Position numbers and translations under genes: made by a program. Positions 29,201 to 36,742 of a DNA stretch of 64,000 nucleotides are shown here, piece after piece. A model generated the notes under the pieces. It had not been told where the DNA came from, did not search any database, and saw only the letters and a program-made list of their open reading frames with translations. Source of the stretch: Endozoicomonas sp. ISHI1 (lineage in GTDB: Bacteria > Pseudomonadota > Gammaproteobacteria > Pseudomonadales > Endozoicomonadaceae); the NCBI RefSeq assembly GCF_024606225.1, contig NZ_JAGRPU010000013.1:92460-156459 (forward strand), read 5' to 3'. Within the stretch, counting starts at the first letter, position 1. The number at the start of each line of letters is the position of its first letter.

Positions 29201-31005
29201 CAGGGTTTAGCCGTGGCAACCATTGAGCTGAATATCAAAGATGGACTTTTCACAGACTCAGGCCAGAGTACGGTGACATGAGCTTGTGGGTAGGCTTGTA
29301 ATTGGCCATTAACCAACAGAGGTCGCCCAACAGCCAGGGGTTCCAGAAGCTGCTGTAGTGTCGGATTGGTTTCCAGTCCACGCAATACAACCAGTTGGCC
29401 AGTGGTTAATGCTTTCTGTAAATCAGTCTGACATCGTCCAAAATGAGCCTTTTGTTCCGAGGTGATATAGATATTATCAAACAGCTGGCTAAGGCTGGTC
29501 TGTTCATTGACCTGAATGACCAAAGGCGCTGCCTGATGATTGATCCAATGACTGGCCCGGGCTTGTTGCTGATACGTGATGGTATTAAAGGCGGCCTGAT
29601 CTTTTATTGAGTGCCCACGGTTTTCTGCCAACCCCAGGGCTTTCGGCTGCTGTTTTGTGTGAGCCACCTGAAGTCGGGGCGCCAGGCCTGTGGTCTCGTG
29701 AATCGTCCGCAGTGTACCCAGTAAACAAAACCAGAGTGGCTCAGTGAGGGGAGACGTTACGGTGACGACACCACCCGACCGAATTTGCTCCAACAGGCGG
29801 ATATTAGGGACTGCGGAGCCTTCCGGGGCAATGGCAATCGGGTTTAGCCATTGGGAAATATTACTTTGGTTAATAATGATCGGCGTTCCCGGTGCCTGCT
29901 CTTTATCAGCTTCCTTATCAGCTTCTTTATTACTCAAGTGGGACAGGGTTTGGAACAGTGCATGAAGCTCGTCGTTCCTTACCGGTATCTGGTAAAACTG
30001 AACATCGTCTGGCAACTGACAGATCTTCCCATTGCTCTCAAAGTTCTTTTGCTCCAGCATTTGTCGAATCGCCTGCTCAAAGGCCAGATCCTGCCAGTTG
30101 GCTCCTTTCAGAATCACCCGTTGTCCGGCCCTCAATGTTTCAAGCCTGCCGGGGATATGCTGGATTCGTCCTTGCTTATCCACTCCGGGGCCGCCCAGCA
30201 GCAAGTGTCGCCAGCTACTGTGCAAGTGACAGTCAATAAGAAGGGTATGGTCGTCATCCGTAGCACTTTGGGTACAGGGGAGTTCAGCCAATAGCGGAGG
30301 GACCACGTTGATGTTCATCGCCTGGTCATGGCCGGTCTGTGCGTCGAACTGCCAGGTATTTTCCGGTCGATTAATTCGCCGCCAAAAATCAGCGCCCGGA
30401 GCGCCATCAACGCGGCCAACCGATGTCAACTGTGCGGGGCCTGCCAAAACCAGCAGAGCAACATGTTCTCCCAGAGGGCGTTTCTTCTGGCTGACTTTGT
30501 CGAACAGACTGGGGTTGTCCGGGTCCAGTAGATCGTTAAATTTTGGCAGCTCCTCACTGGTGAGCTTGCGGATATCCATCACCAGGGTGAGTGGCTGTCG
30601 GCCTTCAAACAACTTGCCTGAACGCAGAACGTGGTGACCATCGTCAGAAATGCTTAACTGGCTCACCAGATTAGCCTGTGAGAGGTCATCGGGATGGGAG
30701 ATAAGCACGACATCCCTATGTGCATCGCCGGTCTGGGCCACTAAAAGCTGTCGAACTTCATCATCACTGGCGACAAAACGAAAATCGAAGGAATAAGAAG
30801 CCCCGGGGGGCAAGGAATCTCCTGAGGATACGGTTCTCTCCTTCTCGGGCAACGTCATCGAAGGTGATGATCTATTGAGTTCGGGAGTGACATCAGGGCA
30901 GGTTTTGACATTCTTTTTTGACGATAACTCCAGCTTTGCTGCATCGGCTGGCACGCCGCTGCCATGAACGGGTTTCTTTACTTCCCCATCAATCCGACCA
31001 TCCAT
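23245..31005 (-). CDS. Giant tandem-AAA+ ATPase with transglutaminase-like domain, coiled-coil insert (copy E, longest)
   Basis: 2,586 residues from ATG at 31005 (AGGAGAGAGG upstream). First P-loop at 28156-28179 (residue 943), second-module GPAGRGKD at 27136-27159 (residue 1283), transglutaminase-like C1976, H2002, D2019. Extra length comes from four places: an EADKEADKE repeat near the third degenerate AAA-like unit; a duplicated LPDAHK; a doubled linker unit (about 25785-26005) before the beta-rich segment; and a Lys/Glu/Arg-rich coiled-coil-like insert of about 75 residues at about 23641-23870 in the C-terminal region. SHLSNKEADKE replaces the SHSLSHSGNASGN of copies B and C. Its leader is shared with copy D at near identity. 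One Walker B flank reads NLAQAG instead of NLAKTG. Confidence 0.92.
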   Translation of the reverse strand: MDGRIDGEVKKPVHGSGVPADAAKLELSSKKNVKTCPDVTPELNRSSPSMTLPEKERTVSSGDSLPPGASYSFDFRFVASDDEVRQLLVAQTGDAHRDVVLISHPDDLSQANLVSQLSISDDGHHVLRSGKLFEGRQPLTLVMDIRKLTSEELPKFNDLLDPDNPSLFDKVSQKKRPLGEHVALLVLAGPAQLTSVGRVDGAPGADFWRRINRPENTWQFDAQTGHDQAMNINVVPPLLAELPCTQSATDDDHTLLIDCHLHSSWRHLLLGGPGVDKQGRIQHIPGRLETLRAGQRVILKGANWQDLAFEQAIRQMLEQKNFESNGKICQLPDDVQFYQIPVRNDELHALFQTLSHLSNKEADKEADKEQAPGTPIIINQSNISQWLNPIAIAPEGSAVPNIRLLEQIRSGGVVTVTSPLTEPLWFCLLGTLRTIHETTGLAPRLQVAHTKQQPKALGLAENRGHSIKDQAAFNTITYQQQARASHWINHQAAPLVIQVNEQTSLSQLFDNIYITSEQKAHFGRCQTDLQKALTTGQLVVLRGLETNPTLQQLLEPLAVGRPLLVNGQLQAYPQAHVTVLWPESVKSPSLIFSSMVATAKPCPEVDIWEINGAKHDIPRTGLPERALHSLYEAFKTVPTHLCSPLPELTEGLLNNLILAARRAQQVDQSPKLLTRHWRKAINSVITHGTRQNPSVRDFMKVACWQLLPDAHKLPDAHKKPDEDQTASVDPDRLNAIITSATRLDREFVKQNLWPLARAFDPAIFKDTQLEGLQLYYESPWPSGAEERYLDRLCAMIVAHAPEEQREAIACQLEVDPAAAEPYQRLAIRPARQIKRLQDALASGWQLLLPSGQTRFDTIHALVSDCYHMAKRELDSENPDKERIEYIKNRLSQSLAWQGSADQPLSALADDLYHGSTHQKDRESRRLSRLHDRLTDSPVIFLQGETGTGKSYFSAKMAKASGQAAVISLGPSDSEQTLMKRWQWQHHTDGDRSMAQQNRALMEWANTESDKDGEYITLVLDEANLAQAGLLASLNGLWEPKPCIYVNGHPVKVSAKHRVILTGNPDHYTGRQLDPALKEKLPRAYYPRLDQAFLRDRVVEPALFKQLQRHLPRPQINDIAHSATEIVMTLWQYYQELLPEHEFTPRDLTDICSWVGWYLDRALPVNDTVTGKQINGLIQQSFRDVLGSEISETHQDALSALEIWFAARYEPDNSLSNKVHNQTTLLHIQQAFKEFTQQTRPDFDTSGSAVHELVQRLGQDLSRCQQAYHLKIKHDGRQATLIEGPAGRGKDATLNLVIESVKRQAQQRGESMPEVFLLNACDCSWDRVCEKIQTAKVHGGIVVISEMNLIHSQHLEGELNDILAGDAHPGFHLFATINPPEYSGRKPLSPALKGRFRHLPIRQYNPAELMTVAEKVLPETLQGKIIAVQLTEQHCRLRAYLQLNKIPLQPTSLDLQNVARAVIRGGDFSENGLYQCLNQHYRLYLMAAKISLEELPEPATVAVSKSAFDSELCEWFNQTVSGIDRPWLIRRSDFNSIDEKCHEIRVKTEQGEEEAKTEITKRVAQTRWRASGLSLKPNHSDDILTQALYRHWQQRWFDHNFGQTGVGVDSVFPLTIEQGLTLNLSANRPYLLEADRRISDWNSKAVRLWPAFWHQISALPNHWVDDYIDEALAVNGDNAAEQHLPQAHEKQAPAFDQRTNHEPQPVTEALTIGSDNVPQKYIPENVGQIVPALDQITDYENQETQQLDDYIVFDKQDHFPGIYRWWAEDVYVSAEGYIKEIDISNKYMQGAEFLIPDRLPGRDQDVTLTSDQTLATFDWTSNDGQYALPSLTVNDYIVALRIEPDLPFILLRDRYTGIHTLSVPGAKPHQSIRFAYVVEQREPGKKTRTGRARQAQSTGFDARCCEGMETVLKEVFTNINEQPQKVREPLRTIQNAKNTTQRIEAIKDYCHHFSGDARPKRTQNFFEFLVTQRQGSCRHRVPVFIAFCRYFGIPCRQIANRTHAFAECSADGGQTWMSVDLGGAPVEATEILPDFQPTRKVSASGTKSRQSRQLLSDVLKGADLAQQQALAKACGMSFEGLKKTLETNGALPKINLSTLEIVRNLWQRLDLPGFSMGVSMLLEIETLSEDEKTLIGDLPPNVKCCYKPISLALREILPNSDANQVIELLKSLHSKMVVQSGASPQQWLSSMLYILKYSNLAEPSVIRFAHEALTSGWLDPQPMYESYIADALQHHELLMRLKDVDELEVEAAHSLKKWYQALLSGEKNSQEWRLAYKVIQEKEVGAFFVTHCHEGFSPFFEENIANPSLKDVWTDQPEGVPNIERMLVRHPAFAKLNSAKANHRPVIILGKPFWENTLINKKVEALYQLKVEKSPNLKQLLARYRESRATENQRNRELNALTRHISDLKKNNRQKRSYYRRHNQDASLDRLFRAEEKEYEEQKRAIDEKYRPILRASELSPEDRDLFSNLKTKCKQAILQAFSHYLYGLTHSKGGRLTLCWANATTGFNHHSNNYGAHDPSSPEELSAMMSEINRSWCFEGSLRKTYLKQALKASDALVLKSAELTTIAEEFLSSVNLNSLSDSLDK
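28853..28888. repeat. Two tandem 18-bp units inside copy E
   Basis: Perfect in-frame duplication of TTATGAGCATCCGGCAAT (28853-28870, 28871-28888), giving LPDAHK twice in the protein. Absent from the other copies, so recent. Confidence 0.9.
29903..29926. repeat. Two tandem 12-bp units inside copy E
   Basis: TTATCAGCTTCC followed by TTATCAGCTTCT encode EADK twice (minus strand) in the hydrophilic spacer between degenerate AAA-like units. The same spacer is GDKEH in copy H and GEKELHKEQ in copy I, so it is a length-variable loop. Confidence 0.8.
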
Positions 31006-31039
31006 AGTCAACCTCTCTCCTGTAATCTGAATGACTGCA

Positions 31040-31088
31040 TTGAAACTGTTTAATTCTATGACCTTCAGACAGGATGAAAGTTTCGTTT
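31040..31088 (-). promoter_or_regulatory. Conserved upstream element of copy E
   Basis: Gene direction: ACTTTCATCCTGTCTGAAGG then TCATAGAATTAAACAG; TAGAAT is the -10 candidate with the same 17-nt spacing as in copy C. Confidence 0.5.
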
Positions 31089-31344
31089 TAATAGCCAGGA
31101 GCCTGTCAGACCTAACATCAGGTCATCTCAAGACGACGTGCAAACGATTTGATTCTGATACTTTCGTCTTAATATCTTGGCCAACAAGGAAGTGATTGCG
31201 TTAACTGCCAGATAGAGGTGCCCGGTTCAGAAGTTTGAATCTGATTGGTCGCTGTCTGCGCTTTGGTGTCACGATTGAAGGCATCGTCTGCCCGGTCAGA
31301 GCAGACGTGCCAACGAGTGGGAGTTCCGTATCATAAACAGTTAT
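31089..31344. other. Intergenic spacer between copy E element and first Tgl-like gene
   Basis: No gene. Bases from about 31119 onward resemble the spacer at 33884-34126, showing it belongs to the duplicated unit around the Tgl-like genes. At 31209-31232 it has GAGGTGCCCGGTTCAG, which matches the 3' end of the F-box gene at about 36749-36764 (coding EPGTS), a possible relic of a former F-box neighbour. A hairpin at 31286-31306 is described separately. Confidence 0.5.
31286..31306 (-). other. Conserved hairpin downstream of Tgl-like gene 1
   Basis: In gene direction GTCTGCTC-TGACC-GGGCAGAC forms an 8-bp stem with a 5-nt loop, 39-59 nt after the stop codon. There is no following T run, so it is not a classical rho-independent terminator; an RNA-stabilising or attenuating role is possible. 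The copy at 34068-34088 keeps the stem. Confidence 0.35.
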
Positions 31345-33789
31345 TCAGCGATTTTTTTCTGACGCAAAGTCCCGGAACATATGCGCTAGCCGCTCTTTGG
31401 TACGGACATCATTCTTTTCAAGTTTAAGAAGATTTAAATAATCCAGTACCTCATTTAACAATAATGAGCGGTCTTTGGTTTTCACTACGAGCTTCAGGCC
31501 TTCGTCGTGTACTTTCCGAATAACTCTTAAGAACTGCGTGGTATAAGCGCTACTATCAGTAACATCACACTCCATAAAAACAGCCTGATGCTCTGTTTTG
31601 GATAAATGGCTGAAATGGTAATCCGGGCTTACAACTTGCCTTCCGGGTAATAAGGGGGGCCCCACCCGGCGGATCTGTTCGGCTGGAATATTGAGTGCTC
31701 TGGCCATTTCGTCTATTGATACCGCGTGCTCAGTGATCACTGCTGCCGCATTGCGACCTTGATACTGACCCAGTTGCGATATTGCATCAGCAGCCTGTAC
31801 TTCAGGGCTGTGCCACCAGTGGGAACGGTAACCATCTCCCTGCAAATCGTTCAGGTAAAGAAAGTTATGGGCGTACGCAGTTAAGGGGTCAATATCGTCA
31901 TGGCATGCAGCTTTGACAGGAATATGATGATTTGAACTGACCATGATAGCTTTATTCTCAGTCATCACATGTTTCATTGTTTTTGCCAGCAGTTGGTCGC
32001 TGAAATAACCGCCGTTGGCATCATCGATGACCACCAAATCTTTACCGGCAAGTAATTCCCCGATCTTGCTATCCCATTCATTACCCTGGAAGCACTGATA
32101 CAGTTCCCCTGCCTTGTCTGCGTCTATATACAGGGTGTTGACACCATAGTCGGCTGCTTTTCTGGCAACCGCTACACAAAGATGTGTCTTTCCTAGTCCG
32201 GGTGATCCGGTCAGGAACAGTCCCATGGGCTTTTTATGCAGGGCTTCACCCTGATTATTAATCACAGCATGGGTGAACTTCAGGGCCGTCCTGTGCATCA
32301 GTTCCTGCTGTGTTGAGTGGGGTTTGAATTGGTCTAAATCAGCATCAAGATTTTCAGTGTGGAACTGTGACCCATGATGCACCGGCTTTGGCTCCATAGT
32401 CGGAGTGACAGACAAAAGCGGTTGACGATGCCAGACTTGATCGCACCGGGACAAAAGATGTTCCCAGACGCCAGTATTAAAGCGAGCCGAAATAACAATA
32501 CCGCCAATAGGGTGGTCATAGGGCAGAACATCGCTGGCCAGCACTTTGTGGTTCGTTTTCCCTTCTTTAATGGCAAGGAGTGTCTCGGGACTCTGTGGTT
32601 TATTGTAACCATCAATCAGCATTTTTTTGACTTGGTCGTAGGTTTTCGGTTCATCAAATTTACCCGGACCAAACCCCAGATAGAGATTCTGTCCACTGCT
32701 GTTTTGCCCGGTGCATACCAGATTGAAACCGACAGCAGAACCGCTTGCGTGCTTTAAACCGTAGTATTTTATGCCCTGAATATAGAGGATATCACCTTTT
32801 CTTATATCCAGTTCTGACGGCCCATCGCTCCCTGAACCTTTGTCAAAATGATGATAATCAAACAGATAATAGAGAGGGTTGCTGTAATGTATCAGATTTA
32901 CATATTCATATTGTTTTGCGAAGAATTCAGAACTCTGGCTGATGTGAGCGAAAAGATTGGCGGAAATTCTGAACTTTGAGATCGGTGCGCCAAAGATGCG
33001 GTCGAATTCGTCGGTACCAATGATGGTTTCAATGGCCCGATACTGACAGGCCAAAAGGGTCGTTGCACAGTCTGCACAGGTTGGGCCATGAAAAAAAGCA
33101 TTCAGACACTCACTGGGTTTATGCCCTTTATCCGTTGCCAGAAAGCTACGCTTGCTCTTGATGTCAAAATATTCCGGTAGTGAGTGCAACCCGAGGTCGT
33201 GACTTTTTGACAGACCTGGAAGTTCGTGGGCCCGATAATCCTCACGATAAAAAATACCCAGACGTTTTTTTTCTTCTACTTCAACACATCTCACTAGCCA
33301 AAGATCTCTCTCTTGACGACAAAAGCGTGTCTTGACTTTGTCCCGTTCCGCGTACGGTGTATTAATGAGCTGGAGCCAGTGAATTGTATTTTCGGCGAAC
33401 TGCTCAGCCACGGGCTTGGTGCTGAGACTTTTCGGGAAGGGTTTGTAAGAGGGGGTTATCTTGCGCATAGCGCTGAGATGATCGTTTAAAAGAATAGTGT
33501 CCGGGACATCAGTTAAAACTGATTTCGTCTCATCGCCTGATGGCAAAGATGATACACACCTGGACGAAATAGATGTATGCATCGGTTTCTTTTCGAGCCC
33601 GATAACGGTTGCGCTTAAGGGTTTTAAATCATCTGTAGAACCTAATGGCAAAGACGATACAGACCTTGAGGGGTTAACTGAAAATTTTGTGGTGGAGCTT
33701 TCGTCAGGAGCTGTTTCAGAAAATTCAAAATCAACTGCTCCGGGCTGGAGATATGTGCCGGGTTGAAAGTTTGTAAGGCTGGTATCCAT
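31345..33789 (-). CDS. Tgl-like transglutaminase domain fused to DnaC/IstB-like AAA+ ATPase (copy 1)
   Basis: 814 residues; GGAGGA lies 8 nt before the ATG. N-terminal 1-120 is Ser/Pro-rich with two SR(S/C)VSSLP repeats (42-48, 76-83). Residues 224-400 resemble, from memory of the family, Bacillus spore-coat transglutaminase Tgl: KPSECLNAFFHGPTCADCAT aligns with PSKAIRDIAENGPFYAFECA of Tgl, placing the catalytic Cys at C241; GDILYI and GQNLYLGFG correspond to GDCLYF and the Tgl YFAHG region. The Tgl Glu (G-E-N) and His (A-H-G) appear as F355 and F373, so normal crosslinking activity is doubtful. Residues 520-640 are a helicase-loader type ATPase: GSPGLGKT 528-535, LVVIDD 585-590, VSSN sensor 617-620. 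This fusion is unfamiliar to me. Its leader is unrelated to that of the giants, although it also starts with MD. Confidence 0.85.
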   Translation of the reverse strand: MDTSLTNFQPGTYLQPGAVDFEFSETAPDESSTTKFSVNPSRSVSSLPLGSTDDLKPLSATVIGLEKKPMHTSISSRCVSSLPSGDETKSVLTDVPDTILLNDHLSAMRKITPSYKPFPKSLSTKPVAEQFAENTIHWLQLINTPYAERDKVKTRFCRQERDLWLVRCVEVEEKKRLGIFYREDYRAHELPGLSKSHDLGLHSLPEYFDIKSKRSFLATDKGHKPSECLNAFFHGPTCADCATTLLACQYRAIETIIGTDEFDRIFGAPISKFRISANLFAHISQSSEFFAKQYEYVNLIHYSNPLYYLFDYHHFDKGSGSDGPSELDIRKGDILYIQGIKYYGLKHASGSAVGFNLVCTGQNSSGQNLYLGFGPGKFDEPKTYDQVKKMLIDGYNKPQSPETLLAIKEGKTNHKVLASDVLPYDHPIGGIVISARFNTGVWEHLLSRCDQVWHRQPLLSVTPTMEPKPVHHGSQFHTENLDADLDQFKPHSTQQELMHRTALKFTHAVINNQGEALHKKPMGLFLTGSPGLGKTHLCVAVARKAADYGVNTLYIDADKAGELYQCFQGNEWDSKIGELLAGKDLVVIDDANGGYFSDQLLAKTMKHVMTENKAIMVSSNHHIPVKAACHDDIDPLTAYAHNFLYLNDLQGDGYRSHWWHSPEVQAADAISQLGQYQGRNAAAVITEHAVSIDEMARALNIPAEQIRRVGPPLLPGRQVVSPDYHFSHLSKTEHQAVFMECDVTDSSAYTTQFLRVIRKVHDEGLKLVVKTKDRSLLLNEVLDYLNLLKLEKNDVRTKERLAHMFRDFASEKNR

Positions 33790-34126
33790 AGTTCTTATCC
33801 TCCATTCACTTATGCTTGCTGTTAATACCGTTCTTGTAGTCAGCTCATATAGTCAGCATGTTCAATCCTGCCTGACAGTATTTCAGGTGATCTCAAGAGA
33901 ACGTTCGAATTATATGATTCTGACACTATCGTCTTAATATTTTTGACAACGAGAAAATGATTTAGTTCATTGCCAAAAGTTGAGGAATTTGAACCATGAT
34001 CTACCAAATTGCGAACTTAAACCTGATGGTTCGCTGTCTGCGCTCCGGTGTCATGATTGATGGCATCATCTACCCGGTCAGAGCAGACGTGCCAGAGAGT
34101 GGGGGTTCAGTATCATAAACAGTCAT
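33790..34126. other. Spacer with upstream region of Tgl-like gene 1
   Basis: No gene. Bases 33795-33880 form the leader/promoter region conserved with 36565-36650. In gene direction it contains TTGAACATGCTGACTATATG and the ribosome binding site GGAGGATAAG. It lacks the element found upstream of the giants, so the Tgl-like pair is probably regulated separately. The left part (33884-34126) is the repeated downstream spacer with a hairpin. Confidence 0.5.
34068..34088 (-). other. Conserved hairpin downstream of Tgl-like gene 2
   Basis: Second copy of the stem, read in gene direction as GTCTGCTC-TGACC-GGGTAGAT. Relative to the 31286 copy two bases differ, but both keep pairing through G-U wobbles, which hints that the RNA structure is under selection. 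Lies 39-59 nt after the stop codon. Confidence 0.35.
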
Positions 34127-36559
34127 TCAGGGATTTTTTACTGACGCAAAGTCCGGGAACATATGCTCTAGCCGCTCTTTGGTACGGACATCCTCCTTTT
34201 CAGGTTGAAGAAAATTTAAATAATCCAGTACAGCTTTTGACAATAATGAGCGGTCATTGGTTTTGACCACCAGCTTCAAGCCTTCGTTGTGTACTTTCTG
34301 AATAACATTTAAGAACTGCCTGATTCGAGTACTATCACGGGTAGCATCACACTCCATAAAAACAGCCTGATGCTCTGTCTTAGATAAATGGCTGAAATGG
34401 AAATCCGGGCTTACAAGATTTTCTCCGGGTAAATAGGGGGAGCCCACCCGGCGGATCTGTTCGGCTGGAATACTGAGTACTCTGGCCATTTCGTCTATTG
34501 ATACCGCATGCTCAGTGATCACTGCTGCCGCATTGCGACCTTGATACTGACCCAGTTGCGATATTGCATCAGCAGCCTGTACTTCAGGGCTGTGCCACCA
34601 GTAGGAACGGTAACCATCTCCCTGCAAATCGTTCAGGTAAAGAAAATTATGGGCGCACGCCGTCAAGGGTTCAATATCGCCAGGGCATGCAGCTTTGACA
34701 GGAATATGATGATTTGAACTGACCATGATAGCTTTATTCTCAGTCATCACATGTTTCATTGTTTTTGCCAGCAGTTGGTCGCTGAAATAACCGCCGTTGG
34801 CATCATCGATGACCACCAAATCTTTACCGGCAAGTAATTCCCCGATCTTGCTATCCCATTCATTACCCTGGAAGCACTGATACAGTTCCCCTGCCTTGTC
34901 TGCGTCTATATACAGGGTGTTGACACCATAGTCGGCTGCTTTTCTGGCAACCGCTACACAAAGATGTGTCTTTCCTTGTCCGGGTGATCCGGTCAGGAAC
35001 AGTCCCATGGGCTTTTTATGCAGGGCTTCACCCTGATTATTAATCACCGCATGGGTGAACTTCAGGGCCGTCTCATGTATTAGTTCCTGCTGTGTTGAGT
35101 GGGGTTTGAATTGATCTAAATCAGCATCAAGATTTTCAGTGTGGAACTGTGATCCATGATGCACCGGTTTTGGCTCTATAGTCGGAGTGACAGACAAAAG
35201 CGGTTGACGATGCCAGACTTGATCGCACCGGGACAAAAAATGTTCCCAGACGCCAGTATTAAAGCGAGCCGAAATAACAATACCGCCAATAGGGTGGTCA
35301 TAGGGCAGAACATCGCTGGCCAGCTCTGTATAGCTCGTTTTCCCTTCTTTAATGACAAGGAGTGTCTCAGGACTCTGTGGTTTATTGTAACCATCAATCA
35401 GTATTTTTTTGACTTGGTCGTAGGTTTTCGGTTCATCAAATTTACCTGGACCAAACCCCTGATAGAGATTCTGTCCACTGCTGTTTTGCCCGGTGCATAC
35501 CAGATTGAAACCGACAGCAGCACCGGTTACGTGCTTCAAAGCGTAGTGTTTTACGCCCTTAATATAGAGGATATCACCTTTTCTTATATCCCGTTCTGAC
35601 GGCCCATCGCTCCCTGAACCTTTGTCAAAATCAAGGTAATCAAACAGATGATAGAGAGGGTTGCTGAAATGGATCAGATTTTCAGTTTCACCTTTTTTTG
35701 TTAAGAATTCAGGACTCTCGCTGATGTGGCCGAAAAGGTCGGCAGAAATTCTGAACTTTGAGACCGGGGCGCCAAAGATGCGGTCGAATTCGTCGGTACC
35801 AATGATGGTTTCAATGGCCCGATACTGACAGGCCAAAAGAGTCGTTGCACAGTCTGCACAGGTTGGGCCATGGAAAAAAGCATTCAGACACTTACTGGGT
35901 TTATGCCCTTTATCCGTTGATACAAAGCTACACCTGTTCATGGTGTCAAAATATTCCGGTAGTGAGTGCAACCCGAGGTAGTGACTTTTTGACAGATCGG
36001 GAAGTTCGAGGGCCTGATAATCCTCACTATAAAAAATACCCAGACGTTTATCTTCTTCTGATTTAAGATTTCTCCCTTGGAGATAAAAACTTGTCCTGAC
36101 TGAGTGCCGTTCAGCGTAAGGTGTGTTAATGAGCTGGAGCCAGTGAATTGTATTTTCGGTGAACTGCTCAGCCACGGGCTTAGTGCTGAGACTTTTCGGG
36201 AAGGGTTTGTAAGCGGGTTTTATCTGGCGTATAGAGTTAATATGATCGTTGAAAACAATAGTATCGTAGTCCTTGGCAGTATTTAAAACTGATTTCATCT
36301 TATCGTCTGATATCAAAGATGACACATACCTGGACGAAATAGATGTATCCATCGGTTCCTTTTCGAACTCGATATCGGTTGCGCATAAAGGTTCTAAATC
36401 ACCTATAGAATCTGATGGCAAAGATGATACAAGCCTTGAGGGGTTAACCGAAAATTTTGTGGTGGGGCTTTCGTCAAGCGCTGTTTCAGAAGATTCAAAA
36501 GCGACTGCTCCAGGCTGGAGATATGTGCCGGGTTGAAAGCCTGCAAGTCTGGTATCCAT
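34127..36559 (-). CDS. Tgl-like transglutaminase domain fused to DnaC/IstB-like AAA+ ATPase (copy 2)
   Basis: 810 residues, start ATG at 36559 with GGAGGATAAG upstream. Tandem paralogue of the preceding gene. The Tgl-like Cys is C237 (context GPTCADCATT), and the same two phenylalanines replace the Glu and His expected from Tgl. Walker A reads GSPGQGKT at about 524-531, Walker B LVVIDD. Differences cluster in the N-terminal 190 residues (for instance a RNLKSEEDKR segment lacking several residues), whereas the ATPase core is identical at DNA level over 293 nt. No IstA transposase or terminal inverted repeats are nearby, so the IstB resemblance does not mark an IS21 element. A role as an ATP-driven chaperone or loader for the adjoining domain is possible but unproven. 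Confidence 0.85.
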   Translation of the reverse strand: MDTRLAGFQPGTYLQPGAVAFESSETALDESPTTKFSVNPSRLVSSLPSDSIGDLEPLCATDIEFEKEPMDTSISSRYVSSLISDDKMKSVLNTAKDYDTIVFNDHINSIRQIKPAYKPFPKSLSTKPVAEQFTENTIHWLQLINTPYAERHSVRTSFYLQGRNLKSEEDKRLGIFYSEDYQALELPDLSKSHYLGLHSLPEYFDTMNRCSFVSTDKGHKPSKCLNAFFHGPTCADCATTLLACQYRAIETIIGTDEFDRIFGAPVSKFRISADLFGHISESPEFLTKKGETENLIHFSNPLYHLFDYLDFDKGSGSDGPSERDIRKGDILYIKGVKHYALKHVTGAAVGFNLVCTGQNSSGQNLYQGFGPGKFDEPKTYDQVKKILIDGYNKPQSPETLLVIKEGKTSYTELASDVLPYDHPIGGIVISARFNTGVWEHFLSRCDQVWHRQPLLSVTPTIEPKPVHHGSQFHTENLDADLDQFKPHSTQQELIHETALKFTHAVINNQGEALHKKPMGLFLTGSPGQGKTHLCVAVARKAADYGVNTLYIDADKAGELYQCFQGNEWDSKIGELLAGKDLVVIDDANGGYFSDQLLAKTMKHVMTENKAIMVSSNHHIPVKAACPGDIEPLTACAHNFLYLNDLQGDGYRSYWWHSPEVQAADAISQLGQYQGRNAAAVITEHAVSIDEMARVLSIPAEQIRRVGSPYLPGENLVSPDFHFSHLSKTEHQAVFMECDATRDSTRIRQFLNVIQKVHNEGLKLVVKTNDRSLLSKAVLDYLNFLQPEKEDVRTKERLEHMFPDFASVKNP

Positions 36560-36564
36560 ATTTC

Positions 36565-36650
36565 TTATCCTCCATTCACTTATGCTTGCTGTTAATACCG
36601 TTCTTGTAGTCAGCTCATATAGTCAGCATGTTCAATCCTGCCTGACAGTC
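36565..36650 (-). promoter_or_regulatory. Upstream region of Tgl-like gene 2
   Basis: Essentially identical to 33795-33880. Conservation of the whole stretch upstream of the ribosome binding site suggests promoter and 5' leader, though no clean -35/-10 pair with 17-nt spacing stands out. The remainder to 36742 is the repeated downstream spacer. Confidence 0.4.
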
Positions 36651-36742
36651 GTTCAGTTAATCTCAAAAGGATGTGCGAATGATATGATTCTGACACCATC
36701 GTCTTAATTATTTGGACAATGAGAAAATAATTTAGTTCATTG

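Larger units (their letters stand above)
31119..36650. repeat. Tandem duplication of a roughly 2.77-kb unit carrying the Tgl-like genes
   Basis: Unit 1 runs about 31119-33883 and unit 2 about 33884-36650; both gene and spacers are duplicated. About 85 bp just upstream of each start codon (33795-33880 and 36565-36650) are essentially identical. A 293-nt tract over the ATPase core (31902-32194 and 34684-34976) is identical, while the N-terminal coding parts differ much more. Confidence 0.85.

Noticed and set aside
31345..36559. IS21-type insertion sequence suggested by the IstB-like ATPase
   Set aside because: No IstA transposase or terminal inverted repeats, and the ATPase is the C-terminal part of a larger fusion.
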